Shown here: in pieces, positions 25,508-37,289 of the stretch
Layout of the letters: every line of letters begins with the position of its first letter
Numbering within the stretch: the first letter of the stretch is position 1
Source: Centrapalus pauciflorus
Taxonomy: Eukaryota; Streptophyta; Magnoliopsida; Asterales; Asteraceae
Length of the DNA: 64,000 nucleotides
Direction: 5' to 3'
Assembly: GCA_020465985.1 (NCBI GenBank)
Contig: JAANYP010002378.1
Coordinates: 1-64,000, forward strand
The notes under the pieces: model-generated
The model's input: only the letters and a program-made list of their open reading frames with translations
What the model was told of the DNA's origin: nothing
The model's database searches: none
Made by a program: the position numbers and the translations under genes

Positions 25508-26729
25508 TTTTACTTTACTGTAATGTTGTAATTTTATTTCAGCAAATGTACTGTAAAAATATATAGTGATTTTTGATAAGACCAGCTTAGACTGGTTATT
25601 GCAAATAGGGGGAGATTGTTAGGCACAAAAGGCCTCAGTCAAACCTGTTCTACATCTGAGGGGGAGATTTATAATCAAACCTGTTGATGCATTTGAAGGT
25701 TGAATTTAAGGCCTGTTATATGTCTTATTGAACCTGAAAATGATTTGCAATATCAGTCTAAGTTCTATATCGTTGCATGTGGTGCCAACTAAGCAGTTTG
25801 TTCCAACTGCTCTGTCTGCTGAACAGGCTGGACATAAACTGTCTACGCTGCTCTACACTGTTGAGCAGCTTGGGCATTTTAAAGTGTTCTGTTCTTTGTG
25901 AACAGAACCTGTTCTTTGTGAACAGGCTAAACACTTTATGGAATTTGTTTCCAAGTCATCATGTATTGTTTTTTACTACAAGATCAGTTTACAAAGTCGA
26001 AGACAAAGTGGAAAACAGAACTGCTCAGCCTGCCCACGCTGTTCTGTAACATGAAGACAAAAGGATATTTGAAAAAGGGTGACAGACCTTTTTCTTATAT
26101 CAAAATAGGCCTTTACAGGAAAGAAAGACGCAAAGTTGACATTCCTAAATTAGTTAAAGGCAATGCAACAGTAGACAAAGTAAAAAGACAAAAGTTCTGC
26201 ACATGTGAAGACAAGTCTGCTTTTCAGAAAAGTGCAGAAAAGGTTATGTTGTCTTTTCAACAAGACTTTTCCTTTTCATTCTGTCCAATGAAGATGTTTC
26301 TCTGAGATTCTCTAAGTGAGTATAAAAGGAAGCTTCTAAGGTCAGAAAGAAGTGTGAAGAAAGCTAAGTGCTTAAACCAAGAGTGAACGTGCAAGTGTGA
26401 TCTTCATGCATGCAAGTCTTCTGTAAACCAGCATCTGTGTGATTAAGCTGTTTTACCTAAGCTGTTCCTTAAGTCTTGTAAACACAGTGAGTGCTTCTTA
26501 GTGAGTGTATTCATTGTATACTAGTTCGAGTCTGTCTTAGACTAGTAAGCATACTGTTGTATCTGTCATCTCAGCTTGAACTATTCCGCATTCAAGCTTG
26601 TTTGTAATTAACAAATTGTTGATAATACATACAAACATTGAGAAAAGAGTGTGTAGTTTTTAAATTGCTGTATTCACCCCCCCTCTACAGCTTATAACTA
26701 TATACTTTGGGAACCTCTCGGGACCTACA
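25508..26729 (+). mobile_element. 3' end of copia copy C: polypurine tract and 3' LTR
   Basis: Starts in the element's 3' untranslated region (compare 57,705-57,812). It then has the polypurine tract GCAAATAGGGGGAGAT (25,601-25,616) and a full LTR from TGTTAGGCAC at 25,617 to GACCTACA at 26,729 (1,113 bp). TATAAAAGG is at 26,321. LTR sequence is clearly homologous to copies A and B but has its own substitutions, so it is an independent insertion. The rest lies in the gap. Confidence 0.9.
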
Positions 26730-26915
26730 GTTTCTTCCCAACCATCTCCCAGCCGTAATTACTTTCCTCTTCGGTTTGTATTCATTCAAGTAAATCATTT
26801 TTGATATCTACAACTTCATTTAGTCATAACAATTTATAAAATTAACAAGAACAAGAATACTACCTGTTGAGTTGGATAGCTTTGATTATAATCATCTTGC
26901 CTTTCATAACCCTCA
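26730..26915. other. Short unique-looking spacer
   Basis: Sequence between the copy C LTR and the hAT insertion. No gene or repeat recognised. Confidence 0.5.
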
Positions 26916-26923
26916 TTCACAGC

Positions 26924-27929
26924 TAGAGATGGGAAAAAAACCACGAACCCGATGGGGAACTCGAAATCCGAACCCGTTTTGATCGAGGATGGGGACGGGA
27001 ACGGGTAATACCCGAATTCTAAAACCGGGGATGGGTAATACCTGAATTCTAAAACCGGGGCCGGAAGCGGGGACGGGATTACCCTTCGAGTACCTGTACC
27101 CGTACCCGAAACATAATATAAATATCAATAATATATATCATATATAAATACTTAGATATTGCATATGAACGTCACAGTTAAATACATACATGAGTAGTTA
27201 AATGCTTAAATATTATACATATGAATCATATAATATATGCATAGTATTTAAAAATGTTTGAATATAAATACACCCTAATCACACGTATATTTCTCGTTCA
27301 CCATTTTAGTGTTTTATTTGGAGTAATTTTTAAATGTTGTATCGTCTAAATAAGGTTAAGTATATTTTTGAACTTACACTTGTATTTAATTAAGTGTTAA
27401 GTTTCACAATTCATTATAATTACAAATAATACACATCTAATATATATATAGGAAAGTCGTCTTACTATACTAATTAATTTAATGTTAATTAATTTGATTT
27501 TTTTTGTAAAAACTTTATTACATCAATAGTGTTTGGAATTTTATGTTTTTCTTTACATTGCAATTAGATTTAATTTTATATAGAAATATTGTATCGTTAT
27601 AACAATTTTTATTAGGTGATCAATCAATGAATTTTTTTTTGTGTTGAGTTATTAAACTAATGTTATATTAATTAAATACATAAATATAGTATCTTATGTC
27701 CAATTTTTCTATTTCGTAAGCATTATTTATAAAATACATAATGTAAACTTAAGCGGGTAAAAATTCTCGAATACCAGTCGGGGATCCCCGTTACCCATCA
27801 GGGACGGGGATGGGGATGCAAAGTAATTACTAGTCGGGACGGGGTCGGGGATGAGGATGAGTTTTCAAAGTTGGGGTCGGGGACGGGGAAACGGGTCACC
27901 GGTAATATTCATCCTCGTTGCCATCTCTA
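26924..27929. mobile_element. Non-autonomous hAT element, 1,006 bp, TSD TTCACAGC
   Basis: Terminal TAGAGATGG at 26,924 pairs with CCATCTCTA ending at 27,929. It is flanked by TTCACAGC at 26,916-26,923 and 27,930-27,937, a perfect 8-bp duplication as hAT transposases make. Both subterminal regions carry GGGGACGGG-type repeats (26,980-27,080 and 27,780-27,890). The middle is AT-rich with no transposase. Confidence 0.9.
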
Positions 27930-27937
27930 TTCACAGC

Positions 27938-28336
27938 ATGTGCATTTAGATACCCATGTATCAGTTAATCAAAGATATTTTTTTTGTAGATTTCTTCAAT
28001 GAAATCAAGTAGGATGATCCCCTTTGCTTGTCAAAACAAGTTTTACAAAGTTGTGTTAAGTTATAGTTATGGAAACCAAGTAGGATTTTGAGGCCATTAT
28101 AAATAGTAAATATGAGATACAATTATGAAAACTACTAAGTGCATGAAAGTTTGCAATTTAAATAAATCAATATAATTAGAAGCATAAGTATATGATTTTG
28201 TGAGAAGCGTTCACACATGTATTAGATTGACCGGCCTAAGCGGTCACATAGATATTCAAAAGTACTAATTCAAAAAGTTTATACCTTGACTGTTATATAT
28301 GCATTGTCGGTTTTCATACACATTTACAAGGAGGGG
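27938..28336. other. AT-rich spacer, no gene seen
   Basis: Nothing recognisable. Confidence 0.5.
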
Positions 28337-29317
28337 TAGAGGTGGGCAAAACCAGTTTTCGGTTCGGGTTTGAAAACCGGACCGCTTTAGGTCAAAAGTC
28401 AACCGGTTCGGGTTGAAACCGGTTTGGGTGAGGGAAAAACTTAAACCTAACCCAACCAGTTGGGGCCGATTTGTAACCGGTTCAGGTTGAAAAACCGGTC
28501 AAACCAGTTTGGATCGGTTTTGATTTTTTTTTTTAAATTACATCAAACACTTCTTTTTTAACTAAAAACTTATATAAACATAGTTAAAAACTTCAAATTT
28601 CATTAAATAAACTTATACTTACTAAAAACTTCAAATTTTATCAACTAAAAACATCAAACTTACATTTTTTATTAACTGCTAAAAATTTCGTAATAAAATA
28701 TAATTTGTATTCCAACGTAAACAAACTAAAAACTTCAAATTTTATTAACCAAAAACATCAAAAATAAAGTTGAAACATAAACTTAATATTCAAATGTAAG
28801 CTTATTATACATTAAACTTTCAATCTTCATCGATATCATCTTCGGAGCTAGCCTCATGGCTCTTGCGCGAAACTTCATCGAGAGCAATTTCTTCATTCGA
28901 AAGTGAGAACCAATCCGACAACTTCACCATATTGTAATTACACTAAACTTTAGGCTTTCGTCTTGTTTCTAATACTTCAATAATAGTTGGTGTAGAACCC
29001 GGTGGAAGCGCTAGACTTTGAGTTGCCAATTTTTCGAGTGTTTTTTGAATTTTCGATATTAAGAATGCTTTTGAGAGAGTTTTAGTGTTTTCATTAAACC
29101 AAACTCAACATATATTTTTTTTATAGGATGGAAAAATGGTAAAAAAAAACCAAAAAAAGGTCAAAAAGCCAAAAAAGCGGCTATATATACAAACCGGGAT
29201 TTTCAACCCGACCCGGTTTCCAACTGATATATCTCAAATAGGTTCCAAACCTTCGGGTTTTACAAAAACCGAACTGGTTTTGACGGGTTTCGGTTTCGGC
29301 TTTTTTGTACACGACTG
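28337..29317. mobile_element. Second hAT-like non-autonomous element (degenerate)
   Basis: Left end TAGAGGTGGGCAAAACCAG is typical of plant hAT termini, followed by many CCGGTT/AACCGG motifs. The same motif family recurs in inverted sense at 29,190-29,310. The right terminus has decayed and I could not verify an 8-bp duplication. A minus-strand frame near 28,930-28,820 (MVKLSDWFSLSNEE, acidic tail) might be a remnant of transposase, not recognised with confidence. Confidence 0.55.
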
Positions 29318-30161
29318 AGAAAGGGTGGGCCATATTTCTTAAAATTTATTTAAACATTTAAAATGATAAAAATATAGATATCAACTAAAGCCTGGAGATT
29401 TTTTTTAACAAAAACCATAAAAAAGGGATGGATGAAATGATGTTGCATAAAAATACATGTGTGTTCATCCTATTAAAAACTGAAATGTAGTGACTGGACA
29501 TGGCAAGACATAAATCCTTGGTTATTTATAAGCGTTCATGAGTGTGTGTTTGATCAGGACTTTGCTTTCAATTATGTGCATCCTTAAGTCATATCATCAG
29601 TAGCAATCATACATACATGTGTGTAATTTTGTATGTTGTAATGAGTCCTTAGCCGAGATTAATCTCTGGGTGTTCATGTGGTTTAAACAACGTCAACAGT
29701 CATCATTCACCATTAAGTGTGTGTGTCATCTAATTAAGGAGACATAAGTAGAAGCATTCAAATAAAAGTGTGTCTCTCAACTAGAAAGAAACAACAATAA
29801 ATAAAGCATATGTGTGTGTGATTGAATCAAGCTAAACACCAACAACAGTATACATATATGGTGTTCAATTTGATTTAACAAACAACAGTACATATATATG
29901 TGTTCAATTTGATTTAACAACATAAGTTAAAGGGTTGTGTTGTACTAACCAAATCTTCTTGTGAGTTCAAGCTTCCCGCAGAATTATTTTTCTCCTTTAG
30001 TTATTCTTGCAAATTAATTAAATAAAATAATATCTTTATCATACACATCTTTCATATATTTATTATCTAATTCATTATTTTATCTAGTAAATTGTTTGTG
30101 TGGATATAAGACTGAACAACTATATGTACTTTTAGGATAATCAATCGTTTTGGCCAAGAAT
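29318..30161. other. AT-rich spacer with a short tandem duplication
   Basis: GTTCAATTTGATTTAACAA is repeated in tandem near 29,862 and 29,900. Otherwise no gene or element is recognised. This is the pre-insertion flank of the Athila element. Confidence 0.5.
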
Positions 30162-30166
30162 CGTTT

Positions 30167-31291
30167 TGACGGGCCGTCGTTGTGAGTCTTGTGACCCGCA
30201 GAAATAATTCTTATATCTACTTTTAGCTCAGAGAAGTAAGGGTCGAATCCACAGGGAGTGCGTATGTAATTAGGGTTAATCGACTAGCTTTATAAGTTTA
30301 TTGAAAGCACTTAAATCGTGAATTGAGTGATTGGATGATTTGTTTGGATTAATGACTTACGACTAAATTGTGACTAAAATTAATGGCAAATAACTAACAC
30401 AGTAAATTAACAATTAAATGAAACATAACCATTCACGGAATCACCACGACATAAGTATTACCCACTCGAATTTCATGCAACAATCACATAGACATAATTA
30501 ATTGCGTGGTTAAATTAATCATACAGGTTTTAACCAATAACTCTCGGCATAGCGCATGCAATATTCATTACTTATCTTAATCCCTAAGCTAATGGACTCG
30601 GCACAAATAATAATACCACTATGAACCATCTTGCTTTTACCAATCAAAACGTACAATCACAATCATAGTCGAATGCTTATCATTTGAATATACATAGAAT
30701 ACTTCAGTCAATACGAATACATCAAAACATATATAAATTCAAGTAAAGTAAACTTAGCAGTAGATCCTCCGCAAATGGCTAAGGTGATTAGCCGCACATC
30801 GTACGCTCTTCAATGGTGTTGATCGGAGACATCTTATGAGGTTGCGAATCACCGTCTTCGTACTTGTATTGTGAATCCACTCCGACAGGGCTTTGCCAAT
30901 TCTTTTGACACGTTCCGGACCTCTTCAAATGGCTGCCATCAACCTCTATTTATAGAGGAGGCGGATTTAGGGTTTCTGAGGCTGAAAACGCATTTTTGCG
31001 CTAACCCAGCGTAGGCCTGTGCCCCCCCCCCTGCGCCTGGGGTACGACCAGGGGTACACTGGGCTACGCTGGAAGTGCTCTCGAACTCTCAAACTTTTTG
31101 TTTTGCAGCGCAGGGTGCCACAGGCCTGCGCCCCCTCCGGCTCGGTTCGGGCTGAATTTTCTCGAGCTGCTTCCATTTGACCTCCTGACCCTGAAACATA
31201 AAGTTGGAGTAATAAAATGGAAGTTATGAAGTTTCGGTGCTTAAAATGAACATAAAATGACTCCGAAACACATAAAATTATAGCCTTGTCA
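30167..31291 (-). repeat. 3' LTR of the Athila element
   Basis: 1,125 bp. Minus-strand promoter block: a GC-rich core (31,075-31,001), AAACCCTAAA (30,975-30,966) and TATA box CTCTATAAATAGAG (30,957-30,944). It contains GTCGAATCCACAGGGAG near its 3' end and a 9-base duplication (GTCTTGTGA) absent from the 5' LTR. Confidence 0.92.
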
Positions 31292-32182
31292 AACCTCCTT
31301 AACTTAACTCTTGGTCGTTCCCGAACAAGCCTTTGGAATCACAACTAACTATGTACCTGGCATGTATTAGCAGCGACTCTAGGAATTCTATGTTAAGCTA
31401 GCCTTCGTACTAATGCATTAAAATTTTAACATGTAAATTGAAGACGTTTTCAGTTAAAATATATTTCCCATAGAATTTATATAATGTATCTCGCTCTTGG
31501 AAATATCCTTTTAGCTCAAGGTTACGAAACTTAAAACACATGGGTTTTTTTTACCATCTTTTCATCTTTGCATGTTTACGATTACTTTTTCTTTTCAACA
31601 CCATGCTTCTATCTATTTTCGTTTCAACTTAGATTATCTAGATGGTCCATGTAACGAGATTTCGGTCAATCACTCCCAAACCTGATGGTTTTAGGGGATT
31701 AGGCATGAATGGTACCCCTACGGACTTAGTTTCCGGAACCATCTAGACTACAATTAATTCGTTTTTGAGGCTAAAAACGTGATTAAGTTCTCCCCCTTAT
31801 TGCATGGGTTTCCAAAATATTTTGACACATTACTTATATTTAAGCCCAAAAAATTTTAACATACTTGAATTCATTTTACATAGCAAAAGTTTTAATTATT
31901 ATTTCGACTCTTTTCTTAATTATAGAATATGCTATCAACACTAGTCAATTCTCATGTACATGTATTTTCTATGTATCATAATGTTCCATAGTCTGATCGG
32001 CAAACAAGACTCGATTGAGGAAGATAAGACAGATTACATAAACATTATAAACTCTAAATAGGACTCGGCTAAAACTAGAAGTAAACAAAACTAACGATAA
32101 AGAAATTAAATGCATAACGGAAATAAATAAAATGGAAAGACAGAAAAATAAAGAACAAAGAACAAGGAAAGATAGTACCCGA
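31292..32182 (-). other. 3' untranslated region of the Athila element
   Basis: On the minus strand GTTAAGGAGGTT abuts the 3' LTR and is the likely polypurine tract. A second, stronger purine run, AATAAGGGGGAGAA, lies ~500 bases further inside (31,803-31,790). No coding is seen. Confidence 0.6.
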
Positions 32183-33600
32183 TCATTCGAATGGAGGAGG
32201 CGGAGGAGGACCGAAGACACTGTTGAAGAAGTCGCTATACGGGTTTTGGCCTGTGGGGTATTGTGCTGTAGGCGGGACCAAGTGAGTAAGAATCAGGTCT
32301 GGGAGCTCCTGCCTGCCATGCGCCGGATAGCGCTGATAAGTGTCTACGGCAGGGTCGTAGGTCTGGTAGTTGGGCATCGTGTAATCATTATATGACTGAT
32401 ATGGCATACCGGCTATGGAATCCTCGTGATGTCTGACTCCCTCCCAGTATGCCCAGTTATGGTGCTGGTAATAGGCATTTTGGTATGCCAGGGCTCTCTG
32501 CCCGTCCTGAAGCTGATCTACCCGACCCGTCAAGTGATCTACCCTATCATAAATATGGGTCATTCGCCCATTCATCTCATCTAATCTCTGGGTCACGTCC
32601 TCCCGGAACTCACCTTGACCCACTACTAAGTCATCCAACCGCCTCATGACGCGGCTAAAATCAACATCGTCATTACCTCGACTGTGCGAGGTAGACGCCC
32701 CTCTGTTCGGCTCTTCGTGCCGAACTTCCGCCTCATTAGCGGCCTTCTCCTCTCTTTCTTTCTCCTCTCGTCCTCAGTATAGTCCTCGATATACGACAGA
32801 TTTGTCTCCTTGTCGAATATCTCGAACCCTTCATCAACTTCCCTAAAAATCAAGGTAGGGAACCTTGCAGTCGTATGAGGAATGATCGTCCTCTCTCGAG
32901 TATCATACATAACCCATATATCGTTCATGACTGTCCATGCGAAGGACAGTCTGGGCTTACCCTTGAGAAGGGCGTGCAAGACCGTGATATCCCTATTAAT
33001 GACCTTAGACCATGTCACTATCACGAGACAAGATGTTATTCACAATGATCTTGAGAAGCACCTTACACCTCGGAGTCAATGCCCTTCGGCTATAAGAAGT
33101 GGAGGACTCGGCTTCAACGAAGGATGGAATAAAAACCTTACTCACTTTCTCCGTCCACTCTCCTGAGCAAGTCATGTCGGTAAAGGCCAACTGGGCCTTG
33201 GATTTGGACTCATACCCCCGTTGGTTATACCCTTCATGGCCTACCCCCGTATCTACATTAAATACATGGCGAAGGATATGTGCATCCATCGCCACGTCCC
33301 TACCGTGGACGGTTCCTATAAGTCTAAAGTCGTTATGTGAACGACTGTCTCCCTTCGTAGGGTAGACATCCACTCTACCACATTGGCCTGATGAATCTCG
33401 AGGACGCCCAAATCAAGCACACTCTCCCAACCCAGAAAGTCAAAGCGGTATGGAATCACATAATCCTCAAAGTCATCTCTCCTAACCCTCTTCTCGACTA
33501 ACACCTTATTCGAGTATTTCTTATATAAAAATAAATGTGTATGAGACCAATCTATAGGCACGTTGACATTTTGGGTTCTTTGTCATGTTCTCCTTGACAT
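32183..33600 (-). pseudogene. Athila post-pol gene, second (distal) copy
   Basis: Four overlapping frame pieces run along the minus strand: FEDYVIPYRFDFLGWES and VVEWMSTLRR (33,560-33,320), FRLIGTVHGRDVAMDAHIL (33,325-33,260), YSRRALTPRCKVLLKII (~33,090-33,040), VLHALLKGKPRL (~32,980) and FREVDEGFEIFD (~32,840). A C-terminal coiled-coil with RLDEMNGRMTHIYDRVDHL, a Tyr/Gln-rich tail and FGPPPPPPFE follow, ending at 32,183. It parallels the proximal copy at 35,057-36,229 segment by segment. The ATG at 33,600 is followed by a stop after five codons and the frame changes at least three times, so it is dead. Function unknown; it occupies the env position of Athila. Confidence 0.7.
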
Positions 33601-33688
33601 CTACAATTTTGCCAACCAACCACAATATGATTGAGATAAATCAAACTATGCAATTTAAATTTCACAGTTACGCTCAATTAAATTTAGA

Positions 33689-33778
<90 letters not shown>

Positions 33779-34526
33779 CACACACACATACATACTTTTA
33801 ACACTCTCATTTTGCATCATTCTATATATAGTCTATAATTTGCCAACAATTTAAATGCTAAACACATACTTAATTTGTGAATATAATTCCATTTAGCATG
33901 TAAACTCATCTTCTAGCTAATTACCCCAATTTTATAATTCAAACATTATATGCACATTTTGGTAACCAACTTTATAAATCCAACTTAATTTCTAAAAATT
34001 AACCATGTCAAATTAACTAAAATATCAAGTACATATCTCATAAAACATACATCAAGGTTATCATCAAATTCATGAAATTTCACATACTTTGACTCTAAAA
34101 AGTCAAAATCATTATGAAAACTCCATGGATGACCATGAAGCTCAAGCTTTCATTTTCGCTCAAAACGTATGAAATAAAATGCATTTGCTTAATAAAAACA
34201 CTAACCTTGGTGATTGGAAGGTTGAATTGGTAAAATCTAGCCTTCTGCTTCACCACTTCTTTACCCAAAAATCCTTCAAAATGGATGAAACTACCCACAA
34301 AGAAGTGAATTCTAGCCTAGATCTTTGATATATATGATAATGTAGGTGTTTTGGGGCTTAGATTTGCAATTTTGAGCACAAAAAATAGGGTTTTGGAAGT
34401 GTGGCCGCACACCAACTGTAGGTTGAGGGTTCTAGGGTTTGTGAAAATGAAGAATGTGGCTTAACTTGGGGTTTTATCTCGGTGGGGCATAGGTCCAGCA
34501 CAGGGCTGCGCCCCCCCTGCGCCCAA
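33601..34526 (-). promoter_or_regulatory. Leader/promoter-like block of the distal post-pol copy
   Basis: On the minus strand: GC-rich core (34,526-34,481) closely matching the core at 36,868-36,822; a weak TATA-like GATAAAAC; telo-box-like AAACCCTAGA (34,440-34,431); a predicted donor AAG|GTTAGT at 34,205; an acceptor TTGTAG ending at 33,601, directly before the ATG. This gives a putative 605-base 5'-UTR intron. A TA/CA microsatellite lies inside it. Confidence 0.5.
33693..33790. repeat. (TA)n-(CA)n microsatellite
   Basis: About 75 bases of TA repeats followed by ACACACA repeats, inside the leader of the distal post-pol copy. Confidence 0.95.
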
Positions 34527-35056
34527 CTTTGTTAAATTTCAATTTTTTACTGTTGGTACGCGGGGCTCTATATCTCTCTTTATAAAATGTGGTCTAAAAA
34601 ATTTGTGGGGTCTAAATTAATTAATTAACTTATCGTTAGAACCTACCCTCCCCAACTTAGACATTTGTGACATCCTCGTCACATTAAAATTGATTAATAA
34701 CATTGAGAGATAGATCGTTACACATTCTTTATCTATAACAATTAAAATCCAAACAACTAAGTAATATTCAAATAAAATGCAACTTTTAATACTTCAAATG
34801 AAATAAACACATCACACTTTAAAAAATAAAAACCAAATAACGTACGATTACAATTCAAATAAATAAGCAAACCATATCAGAACAAACCAAACCAAACTTT
34901 ATGTTTATCACGCAACAAACAAACCAATCATACTCAAATAATAAAATAAAATCAAAATTCTTTCGGAGGAGCGACGACTTCTTCTAATTCTCCAACTGTT
35001 ATCTGGATATTGGTGAGCCAGTCAGAATGCACTTGAAGCAGCTCATCATTTTTCTG
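34527..35056 (-). other. Non-coding spacer between the two post-pol modules
   Basis: AT-rich. It includes CCTCCCCAACTTAGACATTTG near 34,648, matching CTCTCCCCAACTTACG upstream of the other module near 36,943, so the duplicated unit probably extends this far. No gene. Confidence 0.5.
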
Positions 35057-36229
35057 TTAGCCTCCTCGAAGTGTCTCAATTTGTTTAAGCAGCATGTTGT
35101 TTGTGTTCACCAAATCTCCAACTATTCCCTTCATTTTATCAACTTGATCCCATATAATGTCGATAGTCTCGATCCTCTTCCGTGGTCTCTGGTCTTCCTC
35201 GTCGATTTCCATCCTGGCTTTTCCTTTACTGCTTTGTCCTTCAGGCGGGTATTCAGGGGCATTAAATGGGATTTGGGTCACTTTGGCTGTTTTAGGGCAA
35301 CGGATTTGGAAACCTACCTCGGTGTGCTCAAACACTAACCGTATCATAGTAATTCTCGTAAACCACATGATATTCGGGTTAAGGAACATTATGGGTAATT
35401 TTTCCGACACTGCTTTTTCTATAACCAATAGCTCAGTAAGCATCCTACAGTGAGGGTAGTTCAGTCCCAGACCCGTTACATGACACTCCCATAGATTTTG
35501 CATAATAACATATCCCAATGACACAATCAAGTATCCGGTAATAAGGGCGTGTACTAGAAGGATCTCCTGAGGTCTCACGTAAGTAGTGTATTAGTGACGT
35601 GGAAACACGTTAAAAATAACTAACTTCCACATAACCTTAGCCAAGGGGCATAAATCTCCTCTATTAAAAGTAGTGTAAGTCCGGGCATCTCTAACAGGGA
35701 TTCCAAAAACTGTAGCTATCATTTTATCCCATTGGTTTGTCCACTTATTTATTTTACGCATTCTACTCCCCTGGGTATTAGTTAGTGTCCACAATTCCAT
35801 AGGACGTGGTGTCTCAGTGTCGATAAGAAACTCATCATACAACTTATTCCTAGAGATTGACACTTCTCTATTCCTCACCATCCCCACTAGCTCAAAGTCA
35901 TGATCCTCAGCATTTTCTATTCTACGCATAGTGGCGAACCACTGTTGGATCAAACTAGTGTGAATATATGGTAACTCCCACATAACAGCTCTAGCCCACC
36001 CTAAACACTCAAACGACTCTATAATATCAAAATCATCAAAGTCGGCCTCTTTTAAGGTACGCTCTATGAGAAACCCAGGTGGTTTGCCATTATTGGTGTT
36101 TGGGGGTATTTCAGGGAATTTCGCATTGAGAGGTTTCTCAAAGCGGACGTTTTGAGGGTTGTGGGTTCTCATCCTAGGTGTTTGGTTGTTTGCGGAACGG
36201 TTACCGTTGGCGTGATATTGGGTTGACAT
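35057..36229 (-). pseudogene. Athila post-pol gene, first (proximal) copy
   Basis: ATG at 36,229, set directly after a splice-acceptor-like TTATAG. The N-terminus is polar, then FDDFDIIESFECLGWAR, YIHTSLIQQWFATMRR, FELVGMVRNREVSISRNKL, YTTFNRGDLCPLAKVMW and ILLVHALITGYLIVSLGYVI. The C-terminal third has a basic RPRKR patch and ends in a short coiled-coil (DQVDKMKGIVGDLVNTN). A single TAA near 35,589 interrupts an otherwise open ~390-codon frame, so this copy is much better preserved than the distal one. No signal peptide is visible, and the hydrophobic stretch around ALITGYLIVSLGYV lies in the middle of the domain. Function unknown; I do not support calling it an envelope. Confidence 0.75.
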
Positions 36230-36868
36230 CTATAATAAAAAAAAATGCAAAGACAAAGGAATAATAAAATAGGGTTTCCTACATAGATGACACATGATAA
36301 TTAAACACCCTTTTTCATCGTTAAATAATCTAATCCTAAGTCTCACCAACAATGTGAGCCCAAACTAAACTTATCAAATGCATCAATTTCAATAATTAAA
36401 TATTTTGACAATTTAAGAATAACGCTTTAGACAAAAAATTTCAAAATGTAGCATATATGGAAAAAGCCACAATTTTTACAAAAAAATTTTGCAAAAATAT
36501 ATTTATATTAATTTAATGAGTATATATAAAATTATTATTAACTCTCTTTCAATAAAAATAATGTAACCCCCAAAACTTTCATCCCATGCATGCATGATAT
36601 AACTATAACGAACTAATGTAGAATAAAGCTAGGGGCGTTAGAAAGAGTATACCTTACTATTCCTTGAGAGAAACTAGCGTCGGATCGAAGATTTGACGTA
36701 GAAAAGACGATCTTTAGAGGTTTTAGGCTTAGAAATCGAAAATCCGTCGTTTCTGCAACTGTGTTTTAGGGTTTAAGACGTTTTGGGCGTAGAGTTCTGT
36801 ATTTATAAAGTTTTAGACGCGTTGGGGCGTAGGGCCAGCGCAGGGCAGCGCCCCCATGCGCTCAGGCC
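36230..36868 (-). promoter_or_regulatory. Leader and promoter of the proximal post-pol gene
   Basis: Minus strand: GC core (36,868-36,822, GCGCATGGGGGCGCTGCCCT), TATA box CTTTATAAATA (36,810-36,800), telo-box AAACCCTAAAA (36,774-36,764), donor AAG|GTATAC at 36,652, then a T-rich AT stretch ending TTATTATAG at 36,230 against the ATG. This predicts a 423-base 5'-UTR intron. The block resembles the LTR promoter region. Confidence 0.6.
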
Positions 36869-37250
36869 TCCGGATTTCTGATTTGGAGCTCGCACTTGTC
36901 TCTTAACCCATTTCTTCAATTTTAATAATTTTTATGGGTACTCTCCCCAACTTACGCTCGTAATATCAGGTTAAAATAATTCTGGTTGCATGCTTAAAAT
37001 TCTAATTTCTGATGTGGGATCCTAATATTTAATTTAAAACCTAAATTTTAATTTAGACCTAAACACAACTGAGTTCGGAAGGGTGAATCGTCCCCAACTT
37101 AATTGGGTACACACAATTAACACATAAACGAATAAACACACTAAAAACAAATAAATTCAAATAATCAAAATACTCTGGGTTGCCTCCCAGAAAGCGCTAA
37201 GTTTTACGTCTTCAGACAGACGTACTGCTCCTAAACTAATTAATTGACTT
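36869..37250 (-). other. Non-coding spacer after pol
   Basis: AT-rich spacer between the end of pol and the promoter of the proximal post-pol gene. Nothing else recognised. Confidence 0.5.
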
Positions 37251-37289
37251 TTGGATCTTGTATTCTGATTAATTCCGAGAATAACATAT

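Noticed and set aside
24618..25523. A continuous open frame through the N run
   Set aside because: It exists only because N codons contain no stops.
31000..31080. CpG island or host gene promoter
   Set aside because: It is part of the Athila LTR, present in both LTRs.
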